A stretch of DNA of 64,000 nucleotides from Paraspadella gotoi (lineage: Eukaryota; Chaetognatha), in the NCBI GenBank assembly GCA_051294375.1, contig JBJCIZ010000040.1:166330-230329 (forward strand), in the 5' to 3' direction. The notes below the pieces were generated by a model. It was not told the DNA's origin, ran no database searches, and was given only the letters and a program-made list of their open reading frames with translations. A program made the position numbers and the translations under genes. Of this stretch, positions 1 to 10,955 are shown piece after piece. The first letter of the stretch is position 1; every line of letters starts with the position of its first letter.

Positions 1-810
1 AAAATTGAAAAATGAAGCTTTGGGAGATAGTTTTCTTTCGGGAGTGGAAGAAAACTTTAAAACACGGTTTCCTTTTGTACGTAAAAAAATTAAAAACTTT
101 TTTTTTGATGACGAAAACAAAAAAAAACGAAATGTTGTTGAAGGCGATTTTTGTATTAAAAAAATTTAAATTTAAAATTTGAATTTAAAATTCAAATTGA
201 AAATAAAAACTTTTTTTCTTGATGACGAAACAATCCTCCGTACCAAACCTCTTCAAGTAATCCTTTGTCAGCGTCCTCCAGTGAGAGAACCGCATTTTCC
301 GCATTTTCTGCATTTTTTTATTTTTTCCTTCACTCCTCCCACACCGGACCATCAACACCGNNNNNNNNNNNNNNNNNNNNNNNNNCCGAGTTTCGAATTT
401 CGGGTTTTTAAACTCGAATCGGGGTTCAAATTCAAAAGGGGGGACGGAAAGGAGAAACGGTGTTGATGGTCCGGTGTGGGAGGAGTGAAGGAAAAAAAAT
501 GCCGAAAATGCGGAAAATACGGTTCTCTCACTGGAGGGCGCTGACAAAGGATTACTTGAAGAGGTTTGGTACGGAGGAAAAATTGAAAAATGAAGCTTTG
601 GGAGATAGTTTTCTTTCGGGAGTGGAAGAAAACTTTAAAACACGGTTTCCTTTTGTACGTAAAAAAATTAAAAACTTTTTTTTTGATGACGAAAACAAAA
701 AAAAACGAAATGTTGTTGAAGGCGATTTTTGTATTAAAAAAATTTAAATTTAAAATTTGAATTTAAAATTCAAATTGAAAATAAAAACTTTTTTTCTTGA
801 TGACGAAACA
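1..810. repeat. Direct and inverted repeats around an assembly gap
   Basis: Bases 1-232 recur without a visible difference at 579-810. Bases 233-360 recur as reverse complement at 458-578, so the block is folded about the N run at 361-385. The sequence is A/T-rich with many homopolymers, and the short ORFs in it have no coding character. The same material appears again inverted at 1895-2360. Either this is a real inverted repeat that broke the assembler or a scaffolding error. Confidence 0.75.
361..385. other. Assembly gap (25 N)
   Basis: Run of 25 N at the centre of an inverted repeat. Identical lengths at 2640 and 39188 suggest a placeholder size rather than a measured gap. Confidence 0.95.
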
Positions 811-1194
811 AGGCTCCAAATTTATAAGGCACAAAGGTTTGAAATTTGAAATCCAAAATTAGAATTGGAGCCATTGAAACTAGACATTCAAGTCCCGAAA
901 TTGAAGTCAAGCTTGAAACAGAATAAGACCATTCTAATCTGGTTTAGGCCTTGAATTTGAATTATGACTCGAATTTAGTTTTAATTTCTATCCCCATTGG
1001 TATTTCAGTATTTTGAACCTCGATACCGGATTAGAAAAAAATGAAATCAGGATTTAAGCTTTAAAAATCTAAAGTCAATCTCGATTTCAGCCTCTCTAAT
1101 CTCAACCCAACTCTATGCAACCCAATCCCTCCATTTGTCTCAATTGAACTATTTTGACTCAATTGTTTCCAGTTGGAGTTAATTTTGGGTCCAA
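811..1194 (+). repeat. ~400-bp repeat, copy 1 of 2
   Basis: This stretch matches 2861-3262 in the same orientation over its whole length, with differences that are mostly short insertions and deletions. It is non-coding. It runs into the N gap at 1195; the second copy continues past the equivalent point. Confidence 0.7.
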
Positions 1195-1204
1195 NNNNNN
1201 NNNN
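1195..1204. other. Assembly gap (10 N)
   Basis: Run of 10 N at the end of the 811-1194 repeat copy. Sequence on the right is GC-rich and unlike the left. Confidence 0.95.
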
Positions 1205-1220
1205 GAGATAAACGAAGCGT

Positions 1221-1553
1221 GTGTACGTCGTCAGTTTTTCCCTCGCTTCACCGATCCCAGATGCACAAAGGGCCAGTGGCGCGCCCATTCTGAACGCTGC
1301 GCTTACTGCAGGTGCTGCGCTTTCTGCACTGTCTGCTCTCTCGATACTCACCCTACTCGCTTTTACCCAACCCTCACGGAGGAGGAGGAGCAAAACAGAA
1401 CCGCGACCGAGGACCAACCAGAAGATCTGGCCGAGCCGTTTCGATCGCTGCACACCCGCTCGCCTGAAGCCCCGTCTCCCGACTCCTCAATCGAATCTGA
1501 CCTCTCGAGATAGACGAACGTACATCGCGGATCCCAAAAAAAAAATAAAATAA
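1221..1553 (+). CDS. Possible short ORF with one hydrophobic segment
   Basis: A 110-codon open frame in a GC-rich island that contrasts with its AT-rich surroundings. It contains a run rich in Ala, Leu and Ser (about residues 24-47) that could span a membrane, followed at once by four arginines and a basic Pro/Arg-rich tail. That layout resembles the C-terminal end of a type I membrane protein, such as a retroelement env. No family is recognisable and the 5' end is lost in the gap. An overlapping frame is also open, so coding is uncertain. Confidence 0.2.
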   Translation: MYVVSFSLASPIPDAQRASGAPILNAALTAGAALSALSALSILTLLAFTQPSRRRRSKTEPRPRTNQKIWPSRFDRCTPARLKPRLPTPQSNLTSRDRRTYIADPKKKIK

Positions 1554-1870
1554 AATATAATAATAATAATAATAATAAGAATAAGAAAATAAATAATAAA
1601 AAAAATAAACAAAATAAATATATAAATAAATAAAAATAGATAATAATAAATCGAAAGAACGCGACGTCTCTCTTTTTTTTTCCTTTCTCTCCCTCTCTCT
1701 CTCTCTCTCAAAAAAAAAAGAGATTTCACCTTTCTCCATCTCCACTTTCAAAAGTAAACCGTCTACCTTTTTTTCTCTCTCTCTCTCTTTCAAATAAAAA
1801 AAGAAAAAGACTTTGTCTTTTCTCCTTTTCCACTCTCAAAAGTAAACCTTTTTTTTCCTTCCCTTTCCTC
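1536..1870. repeat. A-rich microsatellite and pyrimidine tracts
   Basis: AAATAAA/TAA-type simple repeats to about 1660, then CT/T-rich tracts. No coding potential. Confidence 0.8.
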
Positions 1871-1894
1871 GTCCATCAAAAGGGGATTGTCCTT

Positions 1895-2360
1895 TAAATT
1901 TCTTTTCTCCTTTTCAATTTAAACTTTTTTTAATACAAAAATCGCCTTCAACAACACTTTGTTTTTTTTGTTTCGTCATCAAAAAGAAAAAAAAGGTTTT
2001 TATTTTCAATTTGAATTTCTAAATTCAAATTTTAAATTTAAATTTTTTTTAATACAAAAATCGCCTTCAACAACATTTCGTTTTTTTTTGTTTCGTCATC
2101 AAGAAAAAAAAAGTTTTTATTTTCAATTTGAATTTTTAAATTCAAATTTTAAATTTAAATTTTTTTAATACAAAAATCGCCTTCAACAACATTTCGTTTT
2201 TTTTTGTTTTCGTCATCAAAAAAAAAAGTTTTTAATTTTTTTACGTACAAAAGGAAACCGTGTTTTAAAGTTTTCTTCCACTCCCGAAAGAAAACTATCT
2301 CCCAAAGCTTCATTTTTCAATTTTTCCTCCGTACCAAACCTCTTCAAGTAATCCTTTGTC
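1895..2360 (-). repeat. Tandem ~110-130-bp units, inverted relative to 1-232
   Basis: A unit containing TCGCCTTCAACAACATTTCG and a TTTTCGTCATCAAGAAAA-like stretch is repeated about three times. The last unit continues into the reverse complement of bases 1-232 and 233-290. Together with 1-810 this makes a large imperfect inverted repeat. Non-coding. Confidence 0.7.
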
Positions 2361-2384
2361 AGCATTCGCTGTACGCATCTTTAC

Positions 2385-2690
2385 TCTTCCGCCATCTTTA
2401 TTCTCCGCCATCTTTATTCTCCGCCATTTTCATTCTCCGCCATCTCTTTATTCTCCCGCCATCTTTAATTCTCCGCCATTCTTACTCTCCGCCATCTTTA
2501 ATCTCCGCCCATCTTTACTCTCGCGCCCCCATTTTTCTTTTTTCTCCGCCATTTTCATTCTCCTGCCATCTTTATTTCTCCGCCATCTTTATTCTCCGCC
2601 ATTTTTACTCTCCGCATTTTCATTCTCCGCCATCTTCATNNNNNNNNNNNNNNNNNNNNNNNNNTCTTTGTTCAGCTGCCCTCCATTAGT
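2385..2690 (+). repeat. Pyrimidine-rich tandem repeat (TCTCCGCCATCTTTAT)n
   Basis: Irregular tandem units of about 14-17 bp built on CTCCGCCATCTTTATT. The array contains the 25-N gap at 2640-2664. Unit lengths vary by single bases, as expected of indel error or slippage. Confidence 0.8.
2640..2664. other. Assembly gap (25 N)
   Basis: Run of 25 N inside the pyrimidine tandem array. Confidence 0.95.
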
Positions 2691-2860
2691 GAGAGACGAC
2701 CGCATTTTCTCCGCATTTTTCGGCATCTTTTTTTTTCCCTTCACTCCTCCCACATCCTCGACCATATCAACCACCGTTCTCCTTTCCGTCCCCCCTTTTT
2801 GAATTTGAACCTCCGATTCCGAGTTTAAAAACCGGCGAAATTCGAGAACTCGGGCTGCCA

Positions 2861-3262
2861 AAATTTATTATAGGCACTGAAGGGCTTTGAAATTGAATCC
2901 AAAGTTTATATTGGAGCCATTGAAACTAGAGCATTCATAGTCCCGAATATGAAGTTCAAGCTATGAATACAGAATAAGACCATTTCTAATCTGTGGTTAG
3001 CCTTGATTTTGAATTATGACTCGAATTTTAGTTTTTAATTTCTATCCCCATGGTATAGTTTTCTCAGTATTTTGAACGCTCGATAACCGGTATTATTCGA
3101 AAAAGATGAAATCAGGATTGTGAAGCTTTATAAATCTAAAGTCAATTCATCGATTCACCTCTCTAATCTCAACCCAACGTCTATTGAACCCAATCCCTCC
3201 ATTTTGTTCTCAATTGACACTATTTGACTCAATTGTTTCCAGTTGGAGTTAATTTTTGGGCC
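2861..3262 (+). repeat. ~400-bp repeat, copy 2 of 2
   Basis: Second copy of the 811-1194 repeat with many small insertions relative to it. No coding sequence seen. The stretch from 3263 to 3595 is C/T-rich and also unrecognised. Confidence 0.7.
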
Positions 3263-3594
3263 AACCACTTTGTATCCGAACCTCACGTTTTTACTTTGGC
3301 AGTCCCGAACCCAGTATTCAAAAGATTCATCCTCCCTTGGATCATCAAAACTGTTCAACAAATTCAATTTTAAATTTTCGTCTTCGCCAATTCACCACCT
3401 TTTTTTTTTCTTTCTTCTCATTCTGCTACCTCCGTCCCACCTTTTACTCTCGACTTACCGCCCACGCCACACGACCATTTGCGCCAACTTAACTCCTTCC
3501 GTCTCTGCCCCTCCTTCACCGGCCCCACCCTTTCCCCTCGACCCTGATTTACCGCCGCCTGATTAATTCGCCCCCGTTCCTTCGCCTCTCTCCT

Positions 3595-4015
3595 GCCGGC
3601 CATTTTTATTTCTCCCGCCTATTTTTTCATTCTTCCGCCATCTTTTATTCTCCGGCCCATCTTTTAATTCCTCCGCCATCTTTACTCTCGCGCCCCATTA
3701 CTTTTACTTCTGCCTGCCCCATCTATTATTCGTTTAGCCATCTTTATTCTCCGCATTTTCCCCATTGTTCATTCTTCCGCCATTCATTTATTCTCCCCGC
3801 CATCTTTAATTCTCCGCCATCTTTACTCTCCGCCATCTTTAATCTCCATTTTACTTCCGCCCATTTTCTTTTTTCTCCGCCATTTTCATTTCTCCTGACC
3901 ATCTTTATTTCTCCGGCCATCTTTATTTCTCCGGCCATTTTTTACTCATCCAGCATTTTTCATTCTCCGCCTCATCTCATTTCTCCGCAACATCTTTATT
4001 CTCGCCATTTTTTTT
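3595..4015 (+). repeat. Pyrimidine-rich tandem repeat, second block
   Basis: Same CTCCGCCATCTTTATT-type unit as 2385-2690, with more irregular spacing. A short remnant of the unit is also present at 5512-5550, just before the retroelement gag. Confidence 0.75.
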
Positions 4016-5470
4016 CCTGGTCACCCAACCTCTTCCACCAACTTTTCCGTTCCAGTTGTCCTCTTTCTTGAATCTCATTTCCTTTTCTGAACTTCGCTCT
4101 TCAACCCTTCTTTAGCCAACCTTACTCCCTTTTCACCTTGCTTTATCCCCCAATCCCGTTCCTATCTATACCTGTATTTTACACCAACCCTTGGATAAAC
4201 TCATAACCCACAATGTCTCCAATCACAGTCAGGACCTGCCCTATGAAGCCTGAATTTCCTAAGACTCAAGCAAACGGGGAAGTCTGAGCAAGTGAAGCCG
4301 AGACATACAACCCCAGCCAAGTAGACATAGGTCCATGATCATGCTTCTCTGTAGATGTATTGTCGCTCAGCAAGGACAACTAAAATTTCCCAAATCTATA
4401 AATAACTAAAAGACAGATAGAGGCAGACGTATTTAACGGCGAGTAGAAAGAAGACCGGTCACTATGGGAGGGACCCTATATAGTATACCTATTAAACAAC
4501 AAACTCAGAGGGCTAACCTGGCACATACCCACCCATACGCTCTCACACAGGGAAAAACAGTAAATATTCAAGGAAGATGTATTATGTGACACTTGTGCAG
4601 GTTTGCAACTTGAATCCTTGGTGGATTTTTTACCCGCATAAAATTTCAAACCGATACAATTTTTTTGTCCCACTATTCTTAGTCGCTAATGCAGAGAATG
4701 TACTTTTGATACTGCACGCAAATTGTTCTTTAACTCCCGAACTGAAGAAGTGCGACGAATTCCAGCTACTGCGCGCGCAGCAGAGAACAAGACTGTTGCT
4801 CGAAAGCATCTTTGAGTAAGAGTATGAAAACAAATATGCTATCGCAAATCGGTAAGTGTCATCGCGCGAGACGACGTAGATCCGTGGGAGTATTCAAGTG
4901 ACTCATCAAGAAAATGACACAGATCCTTTGTCTCAAAGTACTAAGAGTGGATGGCATAACTGCCGCGCGCGAAAGATGGCCCCTTTGAAATTACTCGCGC
5001 AAAAACATGTGCGCGAAGAAACTAGACTAGCTCATACGCGCTGGTTCGATTCGAATTTTCATTTTTCTCTGTAGAGTGCAGTATGATTTGTGCCTTCAAT
5101 CTCGTCGCAGCAATTAGTGTTGCCTCGCGCTCTCCAAAGGATGAGCTGACAAGAATTTGCTAGCAGAATTTCACGCAGGTTTCCCGTTCTTCATATGGAA
5201 GTCGACGACGCCTTTTCACATCTCGGCAGTACGGTTCCTATCAAAGATACTTACCCTGACGAGAACACTAGGACATTTTTTACCTTAAGATCAATCATAC
5301 AAGGACTATGGCACTACGATGCTCTCAGATCATCATCTATACTAGGCGAACTTGTTACACTATTATCCCTGGACCTGCCTCCCAGCACACCGCCACGCAG
5401 AAGTCTCTCGCGCTCTGGATAGAATTGGCTCTACGGTGGTGGCACCTTTCCCAAAATCAGCAAACAGAAT
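3995..5470 (+). repeat. Very noisy duplicate of the element start at 5515-6420
   Basis: Landmarks of 5515-6420 occur in the same order: the leader ending in CACCAACCCTTGGATAAAC, the first gag codons, CGACGAATTCCA, the AAGCATCTTTG...GAGTATGAAAAC stretch, GACGACGCCTT, and CCAAAATCAGCAAA. The copy is roughly 570 bases longer than its partner, and the difference is made of insertions scattered throughout. No reading frame survives. This is the error pattern of an unpolished single long read more than of mutational decay. Confidence 0.7.
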
Positions 5471-5727
5471 CGTGTTAATTCTATCTCATGACTCTCCCAA
5501 TCTCTCTGCTTTTTTCTCCGCCATCTTTATTCTCCGCCATTTTTTTTCCTGGTCACCACCCTTCCACCAACTTTCCGTTCCATTTCCTCTTCTTGAACTC
5601 ATTTCCTTTTCTGAACTTCGCCTCACCCCTTCTTAGCCAACCTTACCCCTTTTCACCTTGCTTTATCCCCCATCCCGTCCTATCTTACCTTATCTTACCA
5701 CCAACCCTTGGATAAACCATACCCACA

Positions 5728-6519
5728 ATGTCTCAATCACAGTCAGGACCCTGCCCTATGAAGCCTGAGTTCCACGACCAAGCAAACGGGGAATCTGAGC
5801 CAAGTGAAGCCAGACAACACCCCAGGCAAAGACATAGGTCCAGATCATCTTCCTTAGATGCCAGCAAGGCAACTTTAAACAGGGCACGTTCACGCGAAAG
5901 AAGACCAGGCACATGGGAGGGACCCCAGTTCCAACAACACAGAGGAACCACACCAAACCCTGATTCAGAAGAATCAGATAATGAAGATAGCCTGACAGAA
6001 ATTGATGACCAACTGAAGAAAGTGGACGAATTCCAAGAGCTTGCGAGAGAAAAAGACGTGCTCAAAGCATCTTTGGAAGAGTATGAAAACAAATTGAATG
6101 ATGCTGAGAGCGAAATCCTGGGATTCAAAGACAAGAATGAAGACCTTGTCAGACAAAATGTAGATCTGCGCAAAGCCCTTGAAAACTAGAAAAACATGGA
6201 GTCTGCAAGGTCAACTGAAAGAGTGATTGCGGAGCTGCCAGCGTTTATTGAAGACGATGACGCCTTCACATCGGTCTCAAACTCCACAACTAGACACACC
6301 AAGACAAAAGACTTGACGCCCAGACCTTCAGCAACTATTATCCCTGGAACCCTCCCAGCCACCCCCACCCTGAACAGATTCTTTGGCAGGGGCGAACCCC
6401 CAAAATCAGCAAAACGAAGACCCTCCACTCCCCACGAGGACCACCCTAACAGGACGATGGATACCTTCAGCGACCATGTCCCCGACAAGGAAAAGGACGA
6501 TCGAAGATGTGGACAATGA
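5728..6519 (+). pseudogene. gag: Gag N-terminal region (Arg/Ser-rich plus coiled coil)
   Basis: ATG at 5728 opens 153 codons, then a TAG at 6187-6189, then the same frame continues to 6519. Residues 30-70 are rich in Arg and Ser. Residues 85-153 are strongly charged and heptad-like, consistent with a coiled coil. After about 6480 the capsid continues in another frame (ORF from 6383), so a frameshift lies there in addition to the stop. The start is the first ATG after the leader and is also seen in the noisy duplicate at 4213. Gag would form the virus-like particle; this N-terminal part is not conserved enough to assign to a clade. Confidence 0.65.
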
Positions 6520-7855
6520 CCTGCGTGAAATCCGCAGAGAACTCAGAAAGGAACGGGAAGAAAGAGAAAGAGAAAGATTGGCTAAGGAAGAAGAAAGAAC
6601 GGCAAAAGAAGCCGAAAAAAGAAAAAAAAGGGAATACAAATACAGGCTGCAACAATTAACTGACAGACTCAATGGAATCAGCATTTCAACCAGCAGATCA
6701 GGCTCAGAGAGCAAGTCACCCACAACCTGCTCCAACACGTCACCAAAGCGAGGCAGCCACAGAGCCCTTCTGTGCAAAGAAGAGGACGCCAACATAGGGG
6801 ATGGAGACACCATACCCAGAGGGATAGGCAAGGTAAAAGGAAAACACTTCCCCCAAAGAGACAAATATCCCGCCTTTAGCGAATATTTCGCCGCCCTGAA
6901 AGAGAGCATACGAAACTGCACAGGGCAAGGATACACACTGTCCGAAATTGCCTGGGAGCTCTACCTGCATGCCCAAGAGAGCTCTTACGGAGGCGAATTT
7001 CTACACCAGCTAAACCGCCTCGGACTGAGCGACAAAAAGAAAACGGTCGAAGGCATCTTGAAAGCGATCAAGATGTCGGACTTTGATCACCGGTTTCTCA
7101 GCGCATGGGAGCGTTTCGCACAGCTCCGTAAAGCTGAATCCGAGGACGTAGCTAATTGGATGAGAAGACTGGAAACGGCCTATGATGCATGCAAGCATGT
7201 CTTCGAAGATGCAGAGGAGTTCCTCTCCAGGAGAACTTATGAGATAAAAAAGCAATTCTTCAAAGGAGGAGACTTCCCAGAGTGGATGGCAGCCCAGCTC
7301 AGACCATTCCACGACCTAACAGAGCTAGTCCTAAGCTGCAGGGCACTGGTTACCAAGGAAAAAGAAAAAAGGCAGAAACAAGCCAACGGGCAGACCCAAC
7401 AAGCCCCACAACAAAGACCATTCAAACCACGTCAACAAATCCAGTTCCAAACACAGCAGACCAACCAAGGGTATCGTCCACTGCAGCAATCCCCCGCATA
7501 GCATCAGCAACACCAGCCACCCCCACCTCCACAAGCCCACCAACCAGTGCAGCCCCTGATGCCACAGCAGCAGCATCAAGCCTTTGTGGCCACAACAACA
7601 CCACTCATAAAGCCTCCATCCTTCAGACCAAGATGGTCAGACAGGGCGCCAGCCCCAACAAGTGAGAGGCGACTACCAATAGGTGCAGAAAGGAACTTCA
7701 GAGGCACCCTCTGCACTAACTGCAGGCTCATAAACAACCACTTATCAGGACACTGCCCATACCAGGACTACTGCGGACACTGTCAGACAGAAAATGACCA
7801 CCCCTCCTACCGGTGCCCCATGCAGCAGCAACATCAACAGGCTAACCTGCATTGA
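6383..7855 (+). pseudogene. gag: Gag capsid and nucleocapsid with two zinc knuckles
   Basis: A highly charged Lys/Glu/Arg helix (codons about 40-95) leads into a Gag capsid-like domain ending near 7330, then Gln/Pro-rich sequence. A TAG at 7499-7501 interrupts the frame, which then continues to a TGA at 7853-7855. Just before that stop are two cysteine clusters with identical C-x2-C-x5-H-x4-C spacing (about 7711-7840), one residue longer than the usual CCHC knuckle of C-x2-C-x4-H-x4-C. Such knuckles bind the genomic RNA during packaging. The two stops could be mutations, sequencing errors or readthrough sites; I cannot decide from one copy. Confidence 0.7.
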
Positions 7856-8518
7856 CAGAAAGCCGCGCTCCCGGGCGAGGACATTCTTGACGTCCTCTGT
7901 GAGACCCTTATGGCATCCCTCCCACAAAGATTTAGAAACATAGAAAATGCAAAAAAAGAAATTATAACTACATGCCTCACATCAGACCTAGCTAAAAGCC
8001 CCCACTACTTTCAAGACGCCTTGTTAGACCTGCCCGGAGGTGCCCTCGTCAAAGCCTTGGAGTCCATACTCGACGCCAATGTCACAGTACTCCAAGAGAA
8101 CCACCCTGTACATAAATCCGCTGGCAACTGGACAAATGACTTAGTCCTAATTTACAGCGACGACCCACCAATGTTCTACTCACAGTTCAAGATTTCCCCC
8201 AACACCCACTCAAAAACCCCTGCCGCCCAAACACTGCAACCTCATTCCCAACCCATGCCAGTCCCGCCACCAACCCAGCGCTCATCCCAGCCAAAACCCT
8301 CGCCTCGACCCACCTCATCAACAACCCCTGAGAAGCCATCACCCCTGGCTACGCCCCGCCACCATCAGCCCAGCGCTCATCCCAGCCCGAACCCTCGCCT
8401 CAACCCACCTCATCAACAACCCCTGAGAAGCCATCACTCGCTACACCCCGCCGCCATCAGCCCAGCGCTCATCCCAGCCCAAACCCTCACCCCGACCCAC
8501 CTCAACAACAACCCCTGA
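7856..8518 (+). pseudogene. Gag-pol linker region, proline-rich
   Basis: Reading continues in the gag frame after the TGA at 7853. The first 110 residues look globular and match nothing I recognise. From about 8200 the sequence is Pro/Ser/Gln-rich and made of a tandem repeat (8276-8520) that throws the frame out. The frame then ends at a TGA at 8516-8518, while the protease-RT frame is already open from 8427. Confidence 0.5.
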
Positions 8519-8520
8519 GA
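8276..8520 (+). repeat. Proline-rich coding minisatellite (95- and 92-bp periods)
   Basis: Three units start with CAGCGCTCATCCCAGCC at 8276, 8371 and 8463. The spacings of 95 and 92 bp are not multiples of three. The same peptide, beginning QRSSQPKPSPRPTS, is encoded in the gag frame in unit 1 and in the pol frame in unit 3. Confidence 0.85.
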
Positions 8521-10955
8521 AGCCATCAAATTCCCACCTACGACCTCAACCAAACCCTTCACCCACGCCTCGTCCCACCCCTGAGAGGCCAGCGAAACGC
8601 CCACCACCACTACCGAGGAAACTCCCAACCCCAAAGGACCCAACCCGCGAGAAATCGTCAGAACGCCCACCACTGCTACCAAACAAGCCCTCGTCCCAAT
8701 CTAACCTAACCCAAGAACATATACCAAAACAACCATCCCCGCCAACGGAACCCCCATCTAAACCTGAACTGACCCGGGAAAAGTTACCGAAGTGCTTTCG
8801 ACAACTCAACAACCTGCGCCCTGCCACAAGAGAACTCCTAATCAACGCCATGGGACCTGGACCAGCAACTGCCAGAGTCAAGGCGACATTGGATAATATC
8901 AGACTAGGAAGAAACATAACCAACAGCATGGAACTGGACACCATTTTGGAAGCAAGCCACGAGACCGAGATAACAACCCTTCCTGAAATTTTCAACCCCA
9001 ATGAGACCGACATAACCTACCCCAAATCCCTGGACTCCCATGACACTGTGGATGAAGCTTTCATCACAGACCAAACAGCCCTGGCAGCGTGCATCAACCA
9101 TGAAAGAAGAAACCATTACATTGACCCCAGCAGCTGGACCATCGCAGACCTTGTTGCATACTGGTCCCCCTCACCCTTCAACAAATCTAACACAGTCACC
9201 CTCCAACACACCATCAGCGCTAACCAGCAAGTTGCAGGATGCATCATGTATCTCGTGGGGATCTTCCCAAACAAGAAAATCAAGGCAATGACAATAGACA
9301 CCGGAGCAACCATCTCCATGATGAGCTTGTCAATGGCCAAAGAACTTAACCTCCCCCTCTCCAGACGAAATGCATGCAATGTGCGCACAGCAAATGGACC
9401 AATAACTGCAGATAGGCTAGCAATTACACTCGTAGACCTCATAGTTGTGAAAACCCAGATCGAGTTCCTTATCATTGACAATCCCAGCTTCCCACACTCC
9501 TTCATCCTCCTTGGATCGTCTTTCCTGAGGTCATACAACTTCAGCCTGGATCGGAATTTCCTCACCCTAACAAACTCCATCAAAATCCCACTTATGGCGG
9601 GACTACAAAACGCTGAAAAGCATATCAACATGATCCATAAAGATTACATATCAGTGGCCGGAGAAGGACTGAGGATGGCAGGCAACAAATCAATCCCACC
9701 CAAAGGAACCATCACGATTAAAACTTTCCTAGACGAAACAAACAGTAACAAATACACAGGTACTTGGGTTCATTATGAAAATGGCATAAAAGGAATGAAA
9801 GGAGTCTACACCCTTGACATGCTCATTAATAATGACCATGACTACCTACATGACCCAATTAACCTGATTGTAAGAAATGATACAGACAAAGAAATAACAA
9901 TCACACAAGGCACCTACCTTGGTACGTTACGAACAGTGGTTGATGAAAAACTTAAAATAGAACTACAAAGCTGCACCCTAGCTGAAGTCTCAGCAATTGT
10001 CCCAAAACCAAAGCATGGAAGAATCACCCAGGCATGGCTTAACCTTGCCCGAACCTCTGTGGACAACAACATAACTCACATGACTGAAAACCCCGAGAAG
10101 GGAACAACTAGGAACCCTACCATAGGATCCCACATGGAGGGCCTCGAAGAAGGTGAGATTGCCGATGACGACGATGGAGTTGAAGCACCCCCGTGGCTGC
10201 TCAACACACTGGAGGAGATTAACAAAACCGAAAAAGAAAACGAACCACAAACCCCCAAAGAAACAAAGATAATTGAACGTGATGACATGCCTAAACACAA
10301 GATTGATGCAGCAATCAAAAAAGTGCAACGAGACATGGAGAACTACTGGGATGAAAAAGGCAGAGAAAGCCTCTTGAAGAAGGTCATCATTGGGGAAAGA
10401 CTCACCGAGGACCAAAGGCGCCGCTGCGAGGACCTCACTTGGGAATACCGCTGCCTCTTCGCGACCAATTTTCAACATTCAGAGGCAGGGATCCGCGACT
10501 ATGCAGTCGACATAGCCTATGACCCAGACAAGGTCATTGCTGCAAACCCCCGACCGACAGGGGTCTTCCAGAAGCAACTCTTGTCTAGATATATAAATAT
10601 CCTCCTAAGAGCAAATGTCCTAGAGCCATCCAGACACTCATCAGTGGCAAACGCCTTTGTCATTGAAAAGAAGAATTGCAAAATAAGATCTGTCGAACAA
10701 CTGGCAAATGCAACCGATGAGGACATCTCAGCCAACTTTCGCCTCGTTGCCGACCAGGCACATTTGGGAAAGGCCATGAAACCCTTCTCCAACTACCTGG
10801 TAACAATGAGGGAAATGATGACGTTTATGGAATCGGGCGCCTTCTACACGACAGCCGACTTCTCCAACTATTTTTACAGCCTCCCACTGTCACTTGGATG
10901 CCGTGGAATCACCGCAATCTATGGGGGTGATGGAAAATCTTACAATTTCCAGTGA
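8427..10955 (+). pseudogene. pol: Aspartic protease and N-terminal part of reverse transcriptase
   Basis: Frame is open from 8427, first ATG at 8850. The protease active site DTGA lies at 9297-9308 in a typical setting, with a later ILLGSSFL flap/core strand at about 9508-9531. RT begins near 10380. The fingers and palm are visible, including the ADFSNYFYSLPL segment at about 10854-10890 (palm motif A, catalytic Asp). A TGA at 10953-10955 interrupts the frame in the middle of the palm, between motif A and the YxDD-type motif; the next ORF is in the same frame. The protease would cut the polyprotein and RT would copy the RNA into cDNA inside particles. Confidence 0.8.

Noticed and set aside
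1374-1793. Minus-strand ORF rich in Tyr/Phe and Arg/Glu
   Set aside because: Translation of (TAA)n and (CT)n microsatellites.
7499-7855. Programmed readthrough at the gag TAG and TGA codons
   Set aside because: Two stops of different kinds in gag plus others in pol look more like damage or error; a single copy cannot show recoding.
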